DNA from: Agrobacterium vaccinii
Lineage (GTDB): Bacteria > Pseudomonadota > Alphaproteobacteria > Rhizobiales > Rhizobiaceae
NCBI RefSeq assembly: GCF_021310995.1
Contig: NZ_CP054151.1
Span: 1,095,501 to 1,159,500 of the forward strand
Direction: 5' to 3'
Length of the DNA stretch: 64,000 nucleotides
A model generated the notes under the pieces. It made no database searches and was not told the origin of the DNA. It saw nothing but the letters and a program-made list of their open reading frames with translations. Shown here one piece after another: positions 1 through 8,715 of the stretch. A program made the translations under genes and the position numbers. Position 1 is the first letter of the stretch. Every line of letters starts with the position of its first letter.

Positions 1-291
1 GAAATCGCCGAGAATTACGTGATCCTGACGGGCGCTGAGATCAGCAATCCGAACTACAAGCTGACGGGCGAGAGCGCCAAAGCGTCCATGCAGGTCTTTC
101 TGGACAACAAGAAAAACGTGCCCCAGGGCGCACGCGAGTTCGAAAAGAAAAAGGGTGGATCGGCGGTTTACCAGCAGATCGTTCAACGCATGAGCCAGTT
201 GATCGTGGGTGAATTGACGCTCGACCAGACTTATAAAGTTCTGGAAGATGACATAGCGAAGATTAACGAGGCCGTTGACGTCAAAAAGTAA
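1..291 (+). CDS. ABC sugar transporter substrate-binding protein, C-terminal part
   Basis: The gene enters the window already open and ends at TAA 289-291; only the last 96 residues are visible. The visible part is rich in Lys and Glu, with a helical tail (IAKINEAVDVKK) typical of the C-terminal lobe of periplasmic sugar-binding proteins. The repeated pattern in this window of SBP genes within ABC operons supports that reading, but no signal peptide or ligand site can be seen, so the family call rests on the tail alone. A perfect 8-bp inverted repeat follows the stop at 339-366. Confidence 0.5.
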   Translation, partial: EIAENYVILTGAEISNPNYKLTGESAKASMQVFLDNKKNVPQGAREFEKKKGGSAVYQQIVQRMSQLIVGELTLDQTYKVLEDDIAKINEAVDVKK

Positions 292-338
292 GCGGCCACT
301 CTGCTCCGGCTATCAAGCTAAGACGCATTTCCTTTTTG

Positions 339-366
339 ATCTTCCCGCAACGTGCTGTGGGAAGAT
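339..366 (+). terminator. Hairpin after the first SBP gene, possible terminator
   Basis: ATCTTCCC (339-346) and GGGAAGAT (359-366) are exact reverse complements around a 12-base loop, 48 bases after the stop of the upstream gene. There is no T-run after it, so a classic rho-independent terminator is not proven; it could instead be a 3' stabilising structure. Confidence 0.4.
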
Positions 367-431
367 TAGCCGATTGATGGGAGCGCCCTCACGTTTCGCA
401 ATGTTCGGGCCACCGGTCTTTTGCGTGTTTT

Positions 432-451
432 GGCGTGGAATATTCCACGCC
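432..451. promoter_or_regulatory. Perfect 20-bp palindrome
   Basis: GGCGTGGAAT followed directly by ATTCCACGCC is a full palindrome with no spacer. It could be a dimeric regulator site or, as RNA, a tight hairpin. It lies about 300 bases before the SBP gene at 759. Confidence 0.45.
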
Positions 452-758
452 GAAACTCAAAATGAGCGACATGTTACGCCGTTATGAATAAAGGCCGTCT
501 TGATGCCGGACATAAGCGGACATCGCCATCGTAGCGCTGTGTCGTCTTTGTTCCCATCGAATAAGGTTTAATGAGTGCTCTAACATATTAGATATTATTT
601 AAGTAATAAAACTAGTATTACTAATATATAAGTATCTTATTTATCGTATATCAAAGTATAATATCCTTGTATTGTGTGATGACTTCCTCTAATTCATCAT
701 TTGAGTTTGGGGCGTTTTCGTTCTGCGCCTCGGTTCGGGAGAAATTTGGGAGGTGCGA

Positions 759-2060
759 ATGCATAGAAAGTCTCTAAAGGCGCTTTTGGTCGGCTGCGGC
801 GTTTTGTGTGCCGGCGTTGGCGGTGCCCAGGCGCAAACCATCAGTGTGTGGTCCAGGCAGACCGATGAATCGATCAGCGTCCTGAAGGCGCTCACCGATG
901 CCTTTACGGCGGATACCGGTATCAAGGTCGATACGTTCAACACTGGTATCGATTTCGAGCAGCGCCTTGCGCGTGCCGCAGCTGGGCGTACTCTGCCGGA
1001 TATTGTTTTGAACGATACGACGGCAATGGGGCAGATGAACCAGATGGGGATTTTGCGCGCCATTGATCAGTCCAAGATTGCAGGCAGTCAGGATGTGTCG
1101 CCCGCAGCTTGGGACGGCGCCAAGGCGAGTGACGGACAATTCTATTCTGTGCCGATTTCGGCTCAGTCCTTTGCCATGTTCATTCGCAAAGATTGGCGAG
1201 AGAAGTTGAACATGCCGCAGCCCAAGACGTGGGAAGACGTTCGGAAGCTTGCCGAAGCTTTCACCACGAAAGACCCAGATGGCAATGGCAAGGCTGATAC
1301 GTTCGGCATGGCCATTCCCGGATCGACGACGCGAGGTTATGCGAGCTGGTACATGAGTAGCTTCATCTGGGAGGCAGGCGGTGACTACGTCAAGCAGGAG
1401 GCGGACGGCTTCGTTCCGACATTGAACACGCCGCAGGTGGCGGAAGCGCTGACCTATGTGCGTGGCATGATTTGCGACAAGTTTGCCCAGCCTGGTGCCA
1501 TCAATGCGACGACAGGCGATACCCTGCCGACCTTCAGATCCGGGCAGACTGGCATCTTCGTCTCAGGCCCCTATCACATTCCGCAGCTTGATGCCGAGCC
1601 GGGCAAGGATGTCGTTGAGGTTGTTATGATGCCCGCGGGTCCTGGCGGCATCGCGTCTCTGGCAGAAGGCACGAGTGCCTACCTGCTGAAAAGCGTCAAG
1701 GACGAGGAAGCCGCCGACAAGTTTCTGGCGTTCCTGATTTCGCCGAAGGGCCAGGAAATCGCCATGGCGCAGGGTTCGGGTCGCACGCCGATCGTCCGCC
1801 TGCCGGTGAATACCAAGGTTGACGTCAATGCCATTCGCAACGATCCACGCTGGATGGTGTTCAAGGAAACCTTTGATAAATATGGGCGCTACATGCCAGC
1901 TGTTCCCAACTGGACCGCGGTTCGTACCCTGACGGGCGACGGCTTCAACCGCATTCTTGCCCAATGCGATGCGGATGTACCAGCCGAGCTGGAAGCACTG
2001 AACAAGCTGGTTGCAACGGAATTGAGCGGCCAGAACGCCCTTTCCGCATCTTATAAATAA
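759..2060 (+). CDS. ABC sugar transporter substrate-binding protein (CUT1)
   Basis: 433-residue extracellular solute-binding protein (family 1, MalE-like) that would capture a sugar or oligosaccharide in the periplasm for the permeases that follow. The N terminus is a Sec signal peptide (HRKSLKALLVGCG, hydrophobic core, cleavage near AQAQT), followed by the usual first strand TISVWSRQTDE. ATG 759 is chosen over GTG 753 because GGGAGG at 748-753 is correctly spaced for it and overlaps the GTG. It is first in an operon with two permeases, an ATPase and three enzymes, so the cargo is probably a pectin-derived or uronate oligosaccharide. Confidence 0.9.
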   Translation: MHRKSLKALLVGCGVLCAGVGGAQAQTISVWSRQTDESISVLKALTDAFTADTGIKVDTFNTGIDFEQRLARAAAGRTLPDIVLNDTTAMGQMNQMGILRAIDQSKIAGSQDVSPAAWDGAKASDGQFYSVPISAQSFAMFIRKDWREKLNMPQPKTWEDVRKLAEAFTTKDPDGNGKADTFGMAIPGSTTRGYASWYMSSFIWEAGGDYVKQEADGFVPTLNTPQVAEALTYVRGMICDKFAQPGAINATTGDTLPTFRSGQTGIFVSGPYHIPQLDAEPGKDVVEVVMMPAGPGGIASLAEGTSAYLLKSVKDEEAADKFLAFLISPKGQEIAMAQGSGRTPIVRLPVNTKVDVNAIRNDPRWMVFKETFDKYGRYMPAVPNWTAVRTLTGDGFNRILAQCDADVPAELEALNKLVATELSGQNALSASYK

Positions 2061-2069
2061 GCAGCTTTC

Positions 2070-2099
2070 CCTGCGTCGCAGCAATCCTGGCGACGCAGG
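2070..2099 (+). promoter_or_regulatory. Intercistronic hairpin after SBP gene
   Basis: CCTGCGTCGC (2070-2079) and GCGACGCAGG (2090-2099) are exact 10-bp complements with a 10-base loop, in the gap between the SBP and the first permease. No T-run follows. Such structures commonly protect the upstream SBP message or partly terminate transcription, giving more SBP than permease; that role is inferred here. Confidence 0.7.
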
Positions 2100-2126
2100 C
2101 AGACAAGCATTGTCCTTGAGGTGAAC

Positions 2127-3068
2127 ATGTCCGTCACGTCCCCATCGTCCGCTTCTGGACAGGCAACGAACACGTCCCAACCGACGCCCCGCGCCGTCAA
2201 ATGGCGTCTCCGCACAGCACTGACGCCTTGGCTGTTCCTTGCGCCTGCATTGATTATTTTCACATGGTTCAAGTTCTATCCGATGATTTCGGGCTTCTCC
2301 ATGTCGTTTTATGACGTGCAGTTTTATTCCGACAGCAAATGGGTCGGGCTGGATAATTTCTATCGCGCTTTCAGTGATCTTGCCCTGCGCAGCGCTGTCA
2401 TTCACACAACGATCTACGTCATCGTAGGCACGCTTTCAGCCTGCGTCGTCGCCTTCTTCATGGCCTTGACGCTGGAAGGACCAGCCCGTCATCTCGGCAT
2501 CATCCGCACAGCAGTCTTTTTGCCTGCCATCACCAGTGTTGCGATTATCGCTGAAATCTGGCGTATCCTGTTCAATTCTGCCGACTACGGCCTTATTAAT
2601 TCCATATTGAGTTTCTTCGGGGTTGCCCCCCAGGGATTTCTCAGTGATCCGAACCAGGCTCTGTGGGTGCTCATCCTCATGAGTGCGTGGAAGAGCGCGC
2701 CGTATGACATGGTGATCTTCGTTGCCGGTCTCGTTGGCGTCAACCGCGAGCTATACGATGCGGCAAGCGTCGATGGTGCCAGCGCCTGGCGCAAACTGTG
2801 GCATGTGACGCTGCCCGGCATCATCCCTTCCATATCTGTCGTTCTGATGCTGTCCTTCATCCGTGGTTTCCGGGTGTTCGCCGAAGTTTATGCGACAACG
2901 GGCGGCGGTCCTGCTGGCTCCACCTCTACGATCATGACCCATATCTACAAGGTCGGGTTCGAAGAACTGAATTACGGATATGCGTCCGCCGTCTCCTTCC
3001 TGTTGCTGCTGTTCACCGTCGCGCTGACCGTGCTGCACATGAAGGTCAAATCCAAGCTTACAGCGTAA
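2127..3068 (+). CDS. ABC sugar transporter permease, MalF/UgpA type
   Basis: 313-residue inner-membrane permease with about six transmembrane helices, starting with a cytoplasmic Pro/Thr/Ser-rich tail and a first helix WLFLAPALIIFTWF. The EAA loop that contacts the ATPase is seen as YDAASVDGASAWRKLWHVTLPG near residues 213-234. ATG 2127 is preferred to GTG 2121 because the GAGGTG motif overlaps the latter. It partners the permease 10 bases downstream. Confidence 0.92.
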   Translation: MSVTSPSSASGQATNTSQPTPRAVKWRLRTALTPWLFLAPALIIFTWFKFYPMISGFSMSFYDVQFYSDSKWVGLDNFYRAFSDLALRSAVIHTTIYVIVGTLSACVVAFFMALTLEGPARHLGIIRTAVFLPAITSVAIIAEIWRILFNSADYGLINSILSFFGVAPQGFLSDPNQALWVLILMSAWKSAPYDMVIFVAGLVGVNRELYDAASVDGASAWRKLWHVTLPGIIPSISVVLMLSFIRGFRVFAEVYATTGGGPAGSTSTIMTHIYKVGFEELNYGYASAVSFLLLLFTVALTVLHMKVKSKLTA

Positions 3069-3078
3069 GAGGCGTTCG

Positions 3079-3918
3079 ATGAAAACTTCTCATCTGCTCA
3101 ATCTGGGCCGGTATGTCCTCTATGCCATCCTTGTCGTGATCTTCGTCGGTCCCTTCTGGGGTGCGCTCGTCACCGCTTTCAGCGGTGTCAGCCTCAAACC
3201 GGGTCAGTTGACGCTGATCCCGCAAAGCCCGACGCTGGAGAATTTCAGGATCGCGCTTTTCGACATGAAAGTGTGGCGTTACCTGATGAACTCGGTGATC
3301 GTTGTGATTGTCGGCACCGGATTGCAGGTCACGGTCAGTGCGCTGGCGGCCTATGCGCTCGCCCGCAAGAAATTCCGTGGTGCTGCCGTCGTCAGCCTGC
3401 TCATCCTGTGCACGTTGATGCTACCGGAAGAGGTCATTGCCATTCCGCTTTATCTGGTGATGCAGAAAGAAATCCCGATCATCAACGTGTCGATCTACAA
3501 CACCTATCTGGCGATGATCCTGCCGGTGGTCGGCTGGGCGTTTTCGATTTTCATGCTGACCGAGTTCATGCGCGCCATTCCGCTCGAGCTGGAAGAGGCG
3601 GCCCGGATCGACGGTGCCAGTGAGTGGCAAATCTTTTTGCGGGTCATTCTGCCTCTGGTGCGCCCTGCGCTTGGCACCGTGCTCATCTTCGGCTTCATCA
3701 TGATATGGGATCAGTATCTGTTGCCGCTTATCGTCGTCAACGACAAGGACCTGATGACGTTGCCGGTGGCACTGGGTTCCCTACGTGTAGATGACACGAT
3801 CACGCCGAACATTCTGGTGGCGGCAACGCTCATCGCCATGGCCCCGAGCGTCATCGTCTACCTCCTGCTTCAGCGGCAATTCAACCGCGGCATCATGGCG
3901 GGCGCGGTCAAAGGCTAA
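3079..3918 (+). CDS. ABC sugar transporter permease, MalG/UgpE type
   Basis: 279-residue inner-membrane permease of the second CUT1 type. The EAA motif is LELEEAARIDGASEWQIFLRVILP in the second half, and the protein ends with the family's usual tail (MAGAVKG). It begins 10 bases after the MalF-type gene with AAGAGG as ribosome site. Together they form the membrane channel of the importer. Confidence 0.92.
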   Translation: MKTSHLLNLGRYVLYAILVVIFVGPFWGALVTAFSGVSLKPGQLTLIPQSPTLENFRIALFDMKVWRYLMNSVIVVIVGTGLQVTVSALAAYALARKKFRGAAVVSLLILCTLMLPEEVIAIPLYLVMQKEIPIINVSIYNTYLAMILPVVGWAFSIFMLTEFMRAIPLELEEAARIDGASEWQIFLRVILPLVRPALGTVLIFGFIMIWDQYLLPLIVVNDKDLMTLPVALGSLRVDDTITPNILVAATLIAMAPSVIVYLLLQRQFNRGIMAGAVKG

Positions 3919-3957
3919 TCGCGCCACTTGCGCAGAAACAATCTTAAGAGGAATGAA

Positions 3958-5043
3958 ATGGGTGCAGTTTCCCTGCGGGGTGTTTCCAAGTCGTTTGGTG
4001 CCGTGGATGTCATCAAGGATGTATCGGTCGACATAGCGGAGGGCGAGTTCTGCGTCCTTATCGGGCCAAGCGGTTCAGGCAAATCGACACTATTGCGGAT
4101 TATCGCCGGGCTGGAAACAGCCAGCAGCGGAACGATCCATATTAGCGGGCGCGATGTCACGGACCTCGAACCCAAACAGCGCGATATCGCCATGGTGTTC
4201 CAGAGCTATGCGCTTTACCCGCAGATGACAGTGCGCGAAAATATGAGCTTTTCGCTGCGTCTGGCAAAACGTCCGAAGGAAGAGATCAAGCAGAAGATCG
4301 ATCAGGTTGCCCAGATGCTCGACCTTGGAAAACTGCTGGACCGGTTGCCCAAGGAACTTTCCGGTGGTCAGCGACAGCGCGTTGCCATGGGACGCGCGAT
4401 TGTGCGTAATCCGTCCGTATTCCTCTTCGACGAACCGCTTTCCAACCTGGATGCGAAGCTGCGCAGCCAGGTGCGAGGGGAAATTCGCGATCTGCATCAT
4501 AAATGGAAGACCACATCCGTCTATGTCACGCACGACCAGGTGGAGGCCATGACCATGGGCGAGAAGATCGTCGTGCTGCGTGATGGCCAGGTCGAGCAGG
4601 TTGGAACGCCGCTACAGCTTTATGACCTGCCGGACAGTGTCTTCGTCGCAAGCTTCATCGGATCGCCAGCCATCAACATGATGAACGCCAAGATCAGCGG
4701 CGATGGCGAAGACCTGCTTCTTGGCAGCAACCAGACCCGATTGCCGGTGCCCGGCAACTATGGCGATATCGGCGGTCGGGACGTAGTGGTTGGCATCCGT
4801 CCGGAATATCTGGAGGTCGTGGCCCGTGACACCGTCAACGCGCTACCCGCCACCGTCCACGCGGTCGAGACGACTGGTTCGGATACCACGGTGATCTGCA
4901 ATAGCCCGGTGGGCCAACTGCTTGTTTCATCCAAGAGCCGCAGCCCCTTGCATATGGGCGAAGACGTGGCTTTGAGCGTGGCAAATGGCAAAGCTTTGTT
5001 GTTCGACAGGCAGACAGAGCGTCGATTGGTGCCGTTAACCTAA
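3958..5043 (+). CDS. ABC sugar transporter ATP-binding protein, UgpC/MsmK type
   Basis: 361-residue ATPase that powers the importer. Walker A is GPSGSGKST, the Q-loop FQSYALYP, the signature LSGGQRQR, Walker B FLFDEPLSNLD and the switch histidine lies in YVTHDQ. After about residue 235 there is an OB-type regulatory domain with GIRPEYLEV, as in MalK/UgpC. ATG 3958 follows AAGAGGA; upstream in-frame codons lack a site. Completes a full transporter with the three genes before it. Confidence 0.93.
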   Translation: MGAVSLRGVSKSFGAVDVIKDVSVDIAEGEFCVLIGPSGSGKSTLLRIIAGLETASSGTIHISGRDVTDLEPKQRDIAMVFQSYALYPQMTVRENMSFSLRLAKRPKEEIKQKIDQVAQMLDLGKLLDRLPKELSGGQRQRVAMGRAIVRNPSVFLFDEPLSNLDAKLRSQVRGEIRDLHHKWKTTSVYVTHDQVEAMTMGEKIVVLRDGQVEQVGTPLQLYDLPDSVFVASFIGSPAINMMNAKISGDGEDLLLGSNQTRLPVPGNYGDIGGRDVVVGIRPEYLEVVARDTVNALPATVHAVETTGSDTTVICNSPVGQLLVSSKSRSPLHMGEDVALSVANGKALLFDRQTERRLVPLT

Positions 5044-5078
5044 CGAAAACAAGTGTTTATGAAGCGGATTGGGACAGT

Positions 5079-5966
5079 ATGACACTAGGCTCGCCTGTTT
5101 TTGTGGCGGAACGGATCGCCAGACCAGGTTGTACCATTGCGGAGACGCCCGTATGGGAGCCTGAGCACTCGCGGATCACCTGGATCGATTCACCGGGGTC
5201 TTCCTTGTACAGGATCACCTACCCGGATGCTCTTCTCGAGCGATTTGACCTGCCGATGCGCGTGGGAGCGATTGCCTCGACGATGGACGGTGATTTCATC
5301 GCCTCCACCGATCGTGGCTTCGCCAGGCTTTCCATCGTCGATGGCCAGGTGGAATTCGAGTTTGGTGCAGGGCCGTATCTTGGGGCAGGGTGGCGGATGA
5401 ATGACGGCGCATGTGACCGGCAGGGACGGTTCTGGTCCGGCTCCATGGCGCCGGACACCTCGGCACCAGGCGCATTCGGCACGCTCTTCAGCATTGGCGC
5501 TCACAATGAGGTCGTTCAAAGAGGCGGGCGCTTCAGGTCACAGAATGGTTTGGCATGGAGCCCAGACAGCACGTCCATCTATGTGTCGGACTCCAATCCG
5601 CTCAATCCATATGTGCAGGTCTATGATTTCGATCCGGTCAGTGGAAACTTCGCCAACGGTCGACTGTTCGCAGACAAAGACACGCTCGGCGGACGGCCGG
5701 ATGGTGCTGCGATCGATGTCGATGGTTGCTACTGGATTGCCGCAAGTGACAGTGGCCGCGTGCTGCGCATGACACCCAACGGTAAAATAGACGCGGAAAT
5801 CCGCATAGATGTGCCAAACCCCACCAACATCTGTTTTATCGGCAGCGATCTGAAAACGGCATTCATTACTACGCTTCGGGCCGATGGCGTCGGTCCCGGG
5901 GGCGATGTCTATGTCGTGGATCTGCCATATCAGGGGCTGGCCGAACCGCGCTATCGAGCCGGCTAA
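5079..5966 (+). CDS. SMP-30/gluconolactonase/LRE-like lactonase
   Basis: 295-residue six-bladed propeller of the SMP-30/regucalcin family, whose members hydrolyse sugar lactones in the cytoplasm using a divalent metal. Visible family motifs are ETPVW near residue 22, RMNDGACDRQGRFWSGSM near 106-123, NGLAWSPDSTSIYVSDS and GRPDGAAIDVDGCYW; the Glu, Asn and Asp in these are the expected metal ligands. It has no signal peptide. Placed between the transporter and the dehydratase, it probably opens an aldonolactone or uronolactone. The exact substrate is unknown. Confidence 0.87.
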   Translation: MTLGSPVFVAERIARPGCTIAETPVWEPEHSRITWIDSPGSSLYRITYPDALLERFDLPMRVGAIASTMDGDFIASTDRGFARLSIVDGQVEFEFGAGPYLGAGWRMNDGACDRQGRFWSGSMAPDTSAPGAFGTLFSIGAHNEVVQRGGRFRSQNGLAWSPDSTSIYVSDSNPLNPYVQVYDFDPVSGNFANGRLFADKDTLGGRPDGAAIDVDGCYWIAASDSGRVLRMTPNGKIDAEIRIDVPNPTNICFIGSDLKTAFITTLRADGVGPGGDVYVVDLPYQGLAEPRYRAG

Positions 5967-6004
5967 AACAGCCCGATCATGAATTGCAATTGGAGAAGCT
6001 TACC

Positions 6005-6979
6005 ATGTATCTCGGAACACAGATTCCTGCACGCAATGACGATGACTACCGGGTGATGAAACAGCTGGGTGTCAACAATATCTCGGCAACGCCGCCGGGT
6101 GACTGGCGCACATGGGATCGCCCGACCCTCGAAGCGTTTCGCGAGAAGGTCGAAGGGTTCGGCCTCACGCTCGACATGACGCAACTGCCGATGCCATCGA
6201 CCCGTGTCGATCGTGACGATGTTCCCTGCAAGGACATCATGCTGGCCGGACCGGAGCGAGACAGCCAGATCGACGGCATCTGCCGTCTGATCGAGAACTG
6301 CGCGGCGGTGGGCATTCCATCCGTTCGCTACAATTTCAACTATATCGGCATTCCGCGCACGCCGATGGAGCCGGGCAGGGGCGGATACATGGCCGAAGCC
6401 TTCAGGCTTGATCTGGCCGATCCGAACGAACCAACACCGAAAGGTATCGGCTCTATCTACGAAGATACGATCTGGGAGCGGGTGGATTATTTCCTTGCCC
6501 GCGTCGTGCCGGTTGCTGAATCCGTCAATATCCGCCTTGCCTGCCATCCGCACGACCCCGCGACCCCGCCCGGCTTCATGGGCGTGACGCGCGTTTTGGG
6601 AACGGTCGAGGGAATGAAGCGCTTTGTTCAGATGCATGAAAGCCCCGTGCACGGGCTTAACTTCTGCATCGGAACGCTGGGCGAGATGGTCGAGGACGTA
6701 TCGGAGGTGCCTGCCATAACGCGATGGTTCGGTGAGCGCGGGAAGATCATGAACATTCATTTCCGCAATATCGTCGGCAAGCGATACTCCTTCCGCGAAA
6801 GCTTCTTGGAGGATGGCGACATCGACATGCCAGCCGTCATCGATGCCCTGCGCGACACTGGGTACCAGTACATGGTCATGCCGGACCATGCCCCGACGCT
6901 ATCGGGTGAAAACCAGCAGCAGGTCGCCTTTGCCTTTTGCTACGGCTACATCGCCGCACTGCTTCAAACCCGTTGCTGA
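6005..6979 (+). CDS. Mannonate dehydratase-like TIM-barrel protein (UxuA family)
   Basis: 324 residues resembling D-mannonate dehydratase, which converts D-mannonate to 2-keto-3-deoxygluconate in hexuronate breakdown. UxuA-like blocks in order are SVRYNFNYIG, VVPVAESVNIRLACHPHDP, GLNFCIGTLGEM, IMNIHFRNI, GDIDMPAVIDAL and VMPDHAP; the His, Cys, His and Asp of these blocks fit the metal site. It is shorter than E. coli UxuA, so a related sugar-acid substrate is possible. ATG 6005 follows GGAGAAGC. It sits 38 bases after the lactonase. Confidence 0.72.
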   Translation: MYLGTQIPARNDDDYRVMKQLGVNNISATPPGDWRTWDRPTLEAFREKVEGFGLTLDMTQLPMPSTRVDRDDVPCKDIMLAGPERDSQIDGICRLIENCAAVGIPSVRYNFNYIGIPRTPMEPGRGGYMAEAFRLDLADPNEPTPKGIGSIYEDTIWERVDYFLARVVPVAESVNIRLACHPHDPATPPGFMGVTRVLGTVEGMKRFVQMHESPVHGLNFCIGTLGEMVEDVSEVPAITRWFGERGKIMNIHFRNIVGKRYSFRESFLEDGDIDMPAVIDALRDTGYQYMVMPDHAPTLSGENQQQVAFAFCYGYIAALLQTRC

Positions 6980-7010
6980 ACCGGACGGCCCGAAGATACG
7001 GGCCACTGTC

Positions 7011-8393
7011 ATGAACTTCAAAGAAACCAGCAGGTCCTCCATGTCTGTCTCCCACGCTATTCGCATGTCACCCCAGGCCGATGACATTACCGGTCAACTG
7101 CAATCCCTGTTCGATACGCATGAGGGTGCGCTGCATGTCGTGCTGGAACCCGGTATCCATCACTGCGGGGGTCTGCGCTTGCGCTCCGACCTGACCATCG
7201 AAATATCCGAAGGCGCCGAACTGCATTTCATCCCCAACTACGATGCCTACGCGCAAACGACCGTGGCCATCGTTGCGGAAGAGAGCGACCGGGCAATGAT
7301 GACGGCGGTGGGTGCCCGCAACATTTCGCTCATCGGCGGCGGGCGCATTTTCTGCGCAGGTTCGACGAAATATACCCATGGTGATGACGGCGAGATGGGC
7401 ACTTTGGTGGCGTCTCGCTATCGCCCCCGTATTCTGGTTCTGGACGACTGCCGCGATATCCGTATCGAAGGGCTGCACATTGACGATTCACCCATGTGGA
7501 CCATGCATTTTGCCGGCTGCGAGAACATCGAGGTCAAGGGTGTCGAGGTGGATAATGACCGGCGCATGCCCAATACGGACGGTATCGTCATTGATGGCTG
7601 CCGCAATGTCCGTATTTTTGATAGCACCTTCCGCACTGCCGATGATGGAATCGTACTGAAAACGACGCGTCGCGAAGACGGTTCGCTGACCGGCCCTTGC
7701 GAAAACGTCACCGTTCGCAACTGCATTGTGGAAAGCCGCTCCTGTGCGCTGAAACTCGGTACCGAAAGCTTTTCGCCCTTCCGCAACATCTCCTTCGAAG
7801 ACGTTCGCATCGAAAAATCGAATCGCGGACTGGGCATCTTCTCGCGCGATGGCGGGGTGGTGGAAGGCATTCGCTTCGTGCGCATCACCGTCGATTGCCA
7901 TGAAACGCCCGCCGGTTTCTGGGGCTCGGGCGAGGCGATCACCATCACCGTTCTCGACCGCCGCCCGGAGGAGTTTCCAGCCGGTGCCGTCAGCGATGTT
8001 CTGGTGGAGGATGTCAACGGCACGATGGAGGGCGCGATCAATATGGTTGCCGAACACCAAGGCGGCATTTCTGACATCACGTTGCGCCGGATTTCGCTGG
8101 AACAGCAGCCGGGTCCGCTGAAAACCGGCCTGTGCTACGACATTCGCCCCACCATCGAAGACCGCTTCGACCGCTTTCCTATCGGAGACAAGAGTGCGGG
8201 CCGTGTCAACGCATGGCGTTTCGGCCCGGATGGCAAGATCATCGGCTTGATCGACTATCCCAACGGCATTCCGGGTATTTTTGCCAAGGGTGTCTCTGGT
8301 CTCGTGACCGAGGACATCAAGATCACGCGGCCCGATCCATTACCGGAAAACTGGAACAGCGAGATCGTCGTGGTGACTGACGCAGCACGTTAA
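7011..8393 (+). CDS. GH28-type polygalacturonase-like beta-helix protein
   Basis: 460 residues with the repeated N-I/V patterns of a right-handed beta-helix. GH28 signatures are present: SPMWTMHFAGCENI at 160-173, NTDG at 188-191 and ADDGIVLK at 210-217, which supply the catalytic Asp residues of polygalacturonases. The usual GHG and RIK motifs are replaced (CALKLGTES, then NRGLGIFSRDGG). There is no signal peptide, so it would act on imported oligomers. Start is uncertain: ATG 7011 or ATG 7041. Last gene of the operon. Confidence 0.72.
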   Translation: MNFKETSRSSMSVSHAIRMSPQADDITGQLQSLFDTHEGALHVVLEPGIHHCGGLRLRSDLTIEISEGAELHFIPNYDAYAQTTVAIVAEESDRAMMTAVGARNISLIGGGRIFCAGSTKYTHGDDGEMGTLVASRYRPRILVLDDCRDIRIEGLHIDDSPMWTMHFAGCENIEVKGVEVDNDRRMPNTDGIVIDGCRNVRIFDSTFRTADDGIVLKTTRREDGSLTGPCENVTVRNCIVESRSCALKLGTESFSPFRNISFEDVRIEKSNRGLGIFSRDGGVVEGIRFVRITVDCHETPAGFWGSGEAITITVLDRRPEEFPAGAVSDVLVEDVNGTMEGAINMVAEHQGGISDITLRRISLEQQPGPLKTGLCYDIRPTIEDRFDRFPIGDKSAGRVNAWRFGPDGKIIGLIDYPNGIPGIFAKGVSGLVTEDIKITRPDPLPENWNSEIVVVTDAAR

Positions 8394-8397
8394 TTTC

Positions 8398-8560
8398 AGG
8401 CAAACTGCTTTCTTGGAGAAACCAGCCTTGGTCTGCACCGCAATCGCATGCGCGACCGTGAGAATATAGGCGGCGAGCACTGCGGGATCGGCGTCGGGCG
8501 CTAGATCACCGTAGCGTTTTGACGTCTCGAAACGCTGCCGCAAGACGCCTTCGCCCTCGG
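8398..8560 (-). pseudogene. Remnant of a TetR-family regulator, C-terminal piece
   Basis: On the minus strand an open frame with no proper start reads WRAEGEGVLRQRFE, then GDLAPDADPAVLAAYILTVA and AIAVQTKAGFSKK. This is the characteristic end of the ligand-binding domain of TetR/AcrR regulators (acidic DADP loop, helix, AVQ-x-x-AG turn). A TAG lies just upstream and no HTH half exists nearby, so it is a decayed leftover. Its presence suggests deletion or rearrangement between the pectin operon and the GntR gene. Confidence 0.55.
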
Positions 8561-8715
8561 CGCGCCACTGCTACGTAAGAAAATCAATGAGCCGAAAGTC
8601 AAGGCAGCGACATCGAGCGTGTCGCGTCCCTTTGCACGGCGCTAACAAGCTGAGAACCACCGCTGTTCGTGATTAGCGCTTTTCTCATGCGAGCAGTTTC
8701 GGCTAAGATGTTCGC

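Larger units (their letters stand above)
292..758. other. Intergenic region with hairpin, 20-bp palindrome and AT-rich island
   Basis: No convincing gene lies here. It holds a perfect 8-bp inverted repeat (339-346 with 359-366), an uninterrupted 20-bp palindrome (432-451) and, from about 565 to 680, a strongly AT-rich stretch unlike the surrounding DNA. Within the AT island 602-608 and 616-622 form a 7-bp inverted repeat. The island sits directly upstream of the pectin-type operon and probably carries its promoter and regulator sites. Confidence 0.6.

Noticed and set aside
275..487. 70-codon plus-strand frame downstream of the first SBP
   Set aside because: It overlaps the SBP end, crosses both inverted repeats and has no recognisable features.
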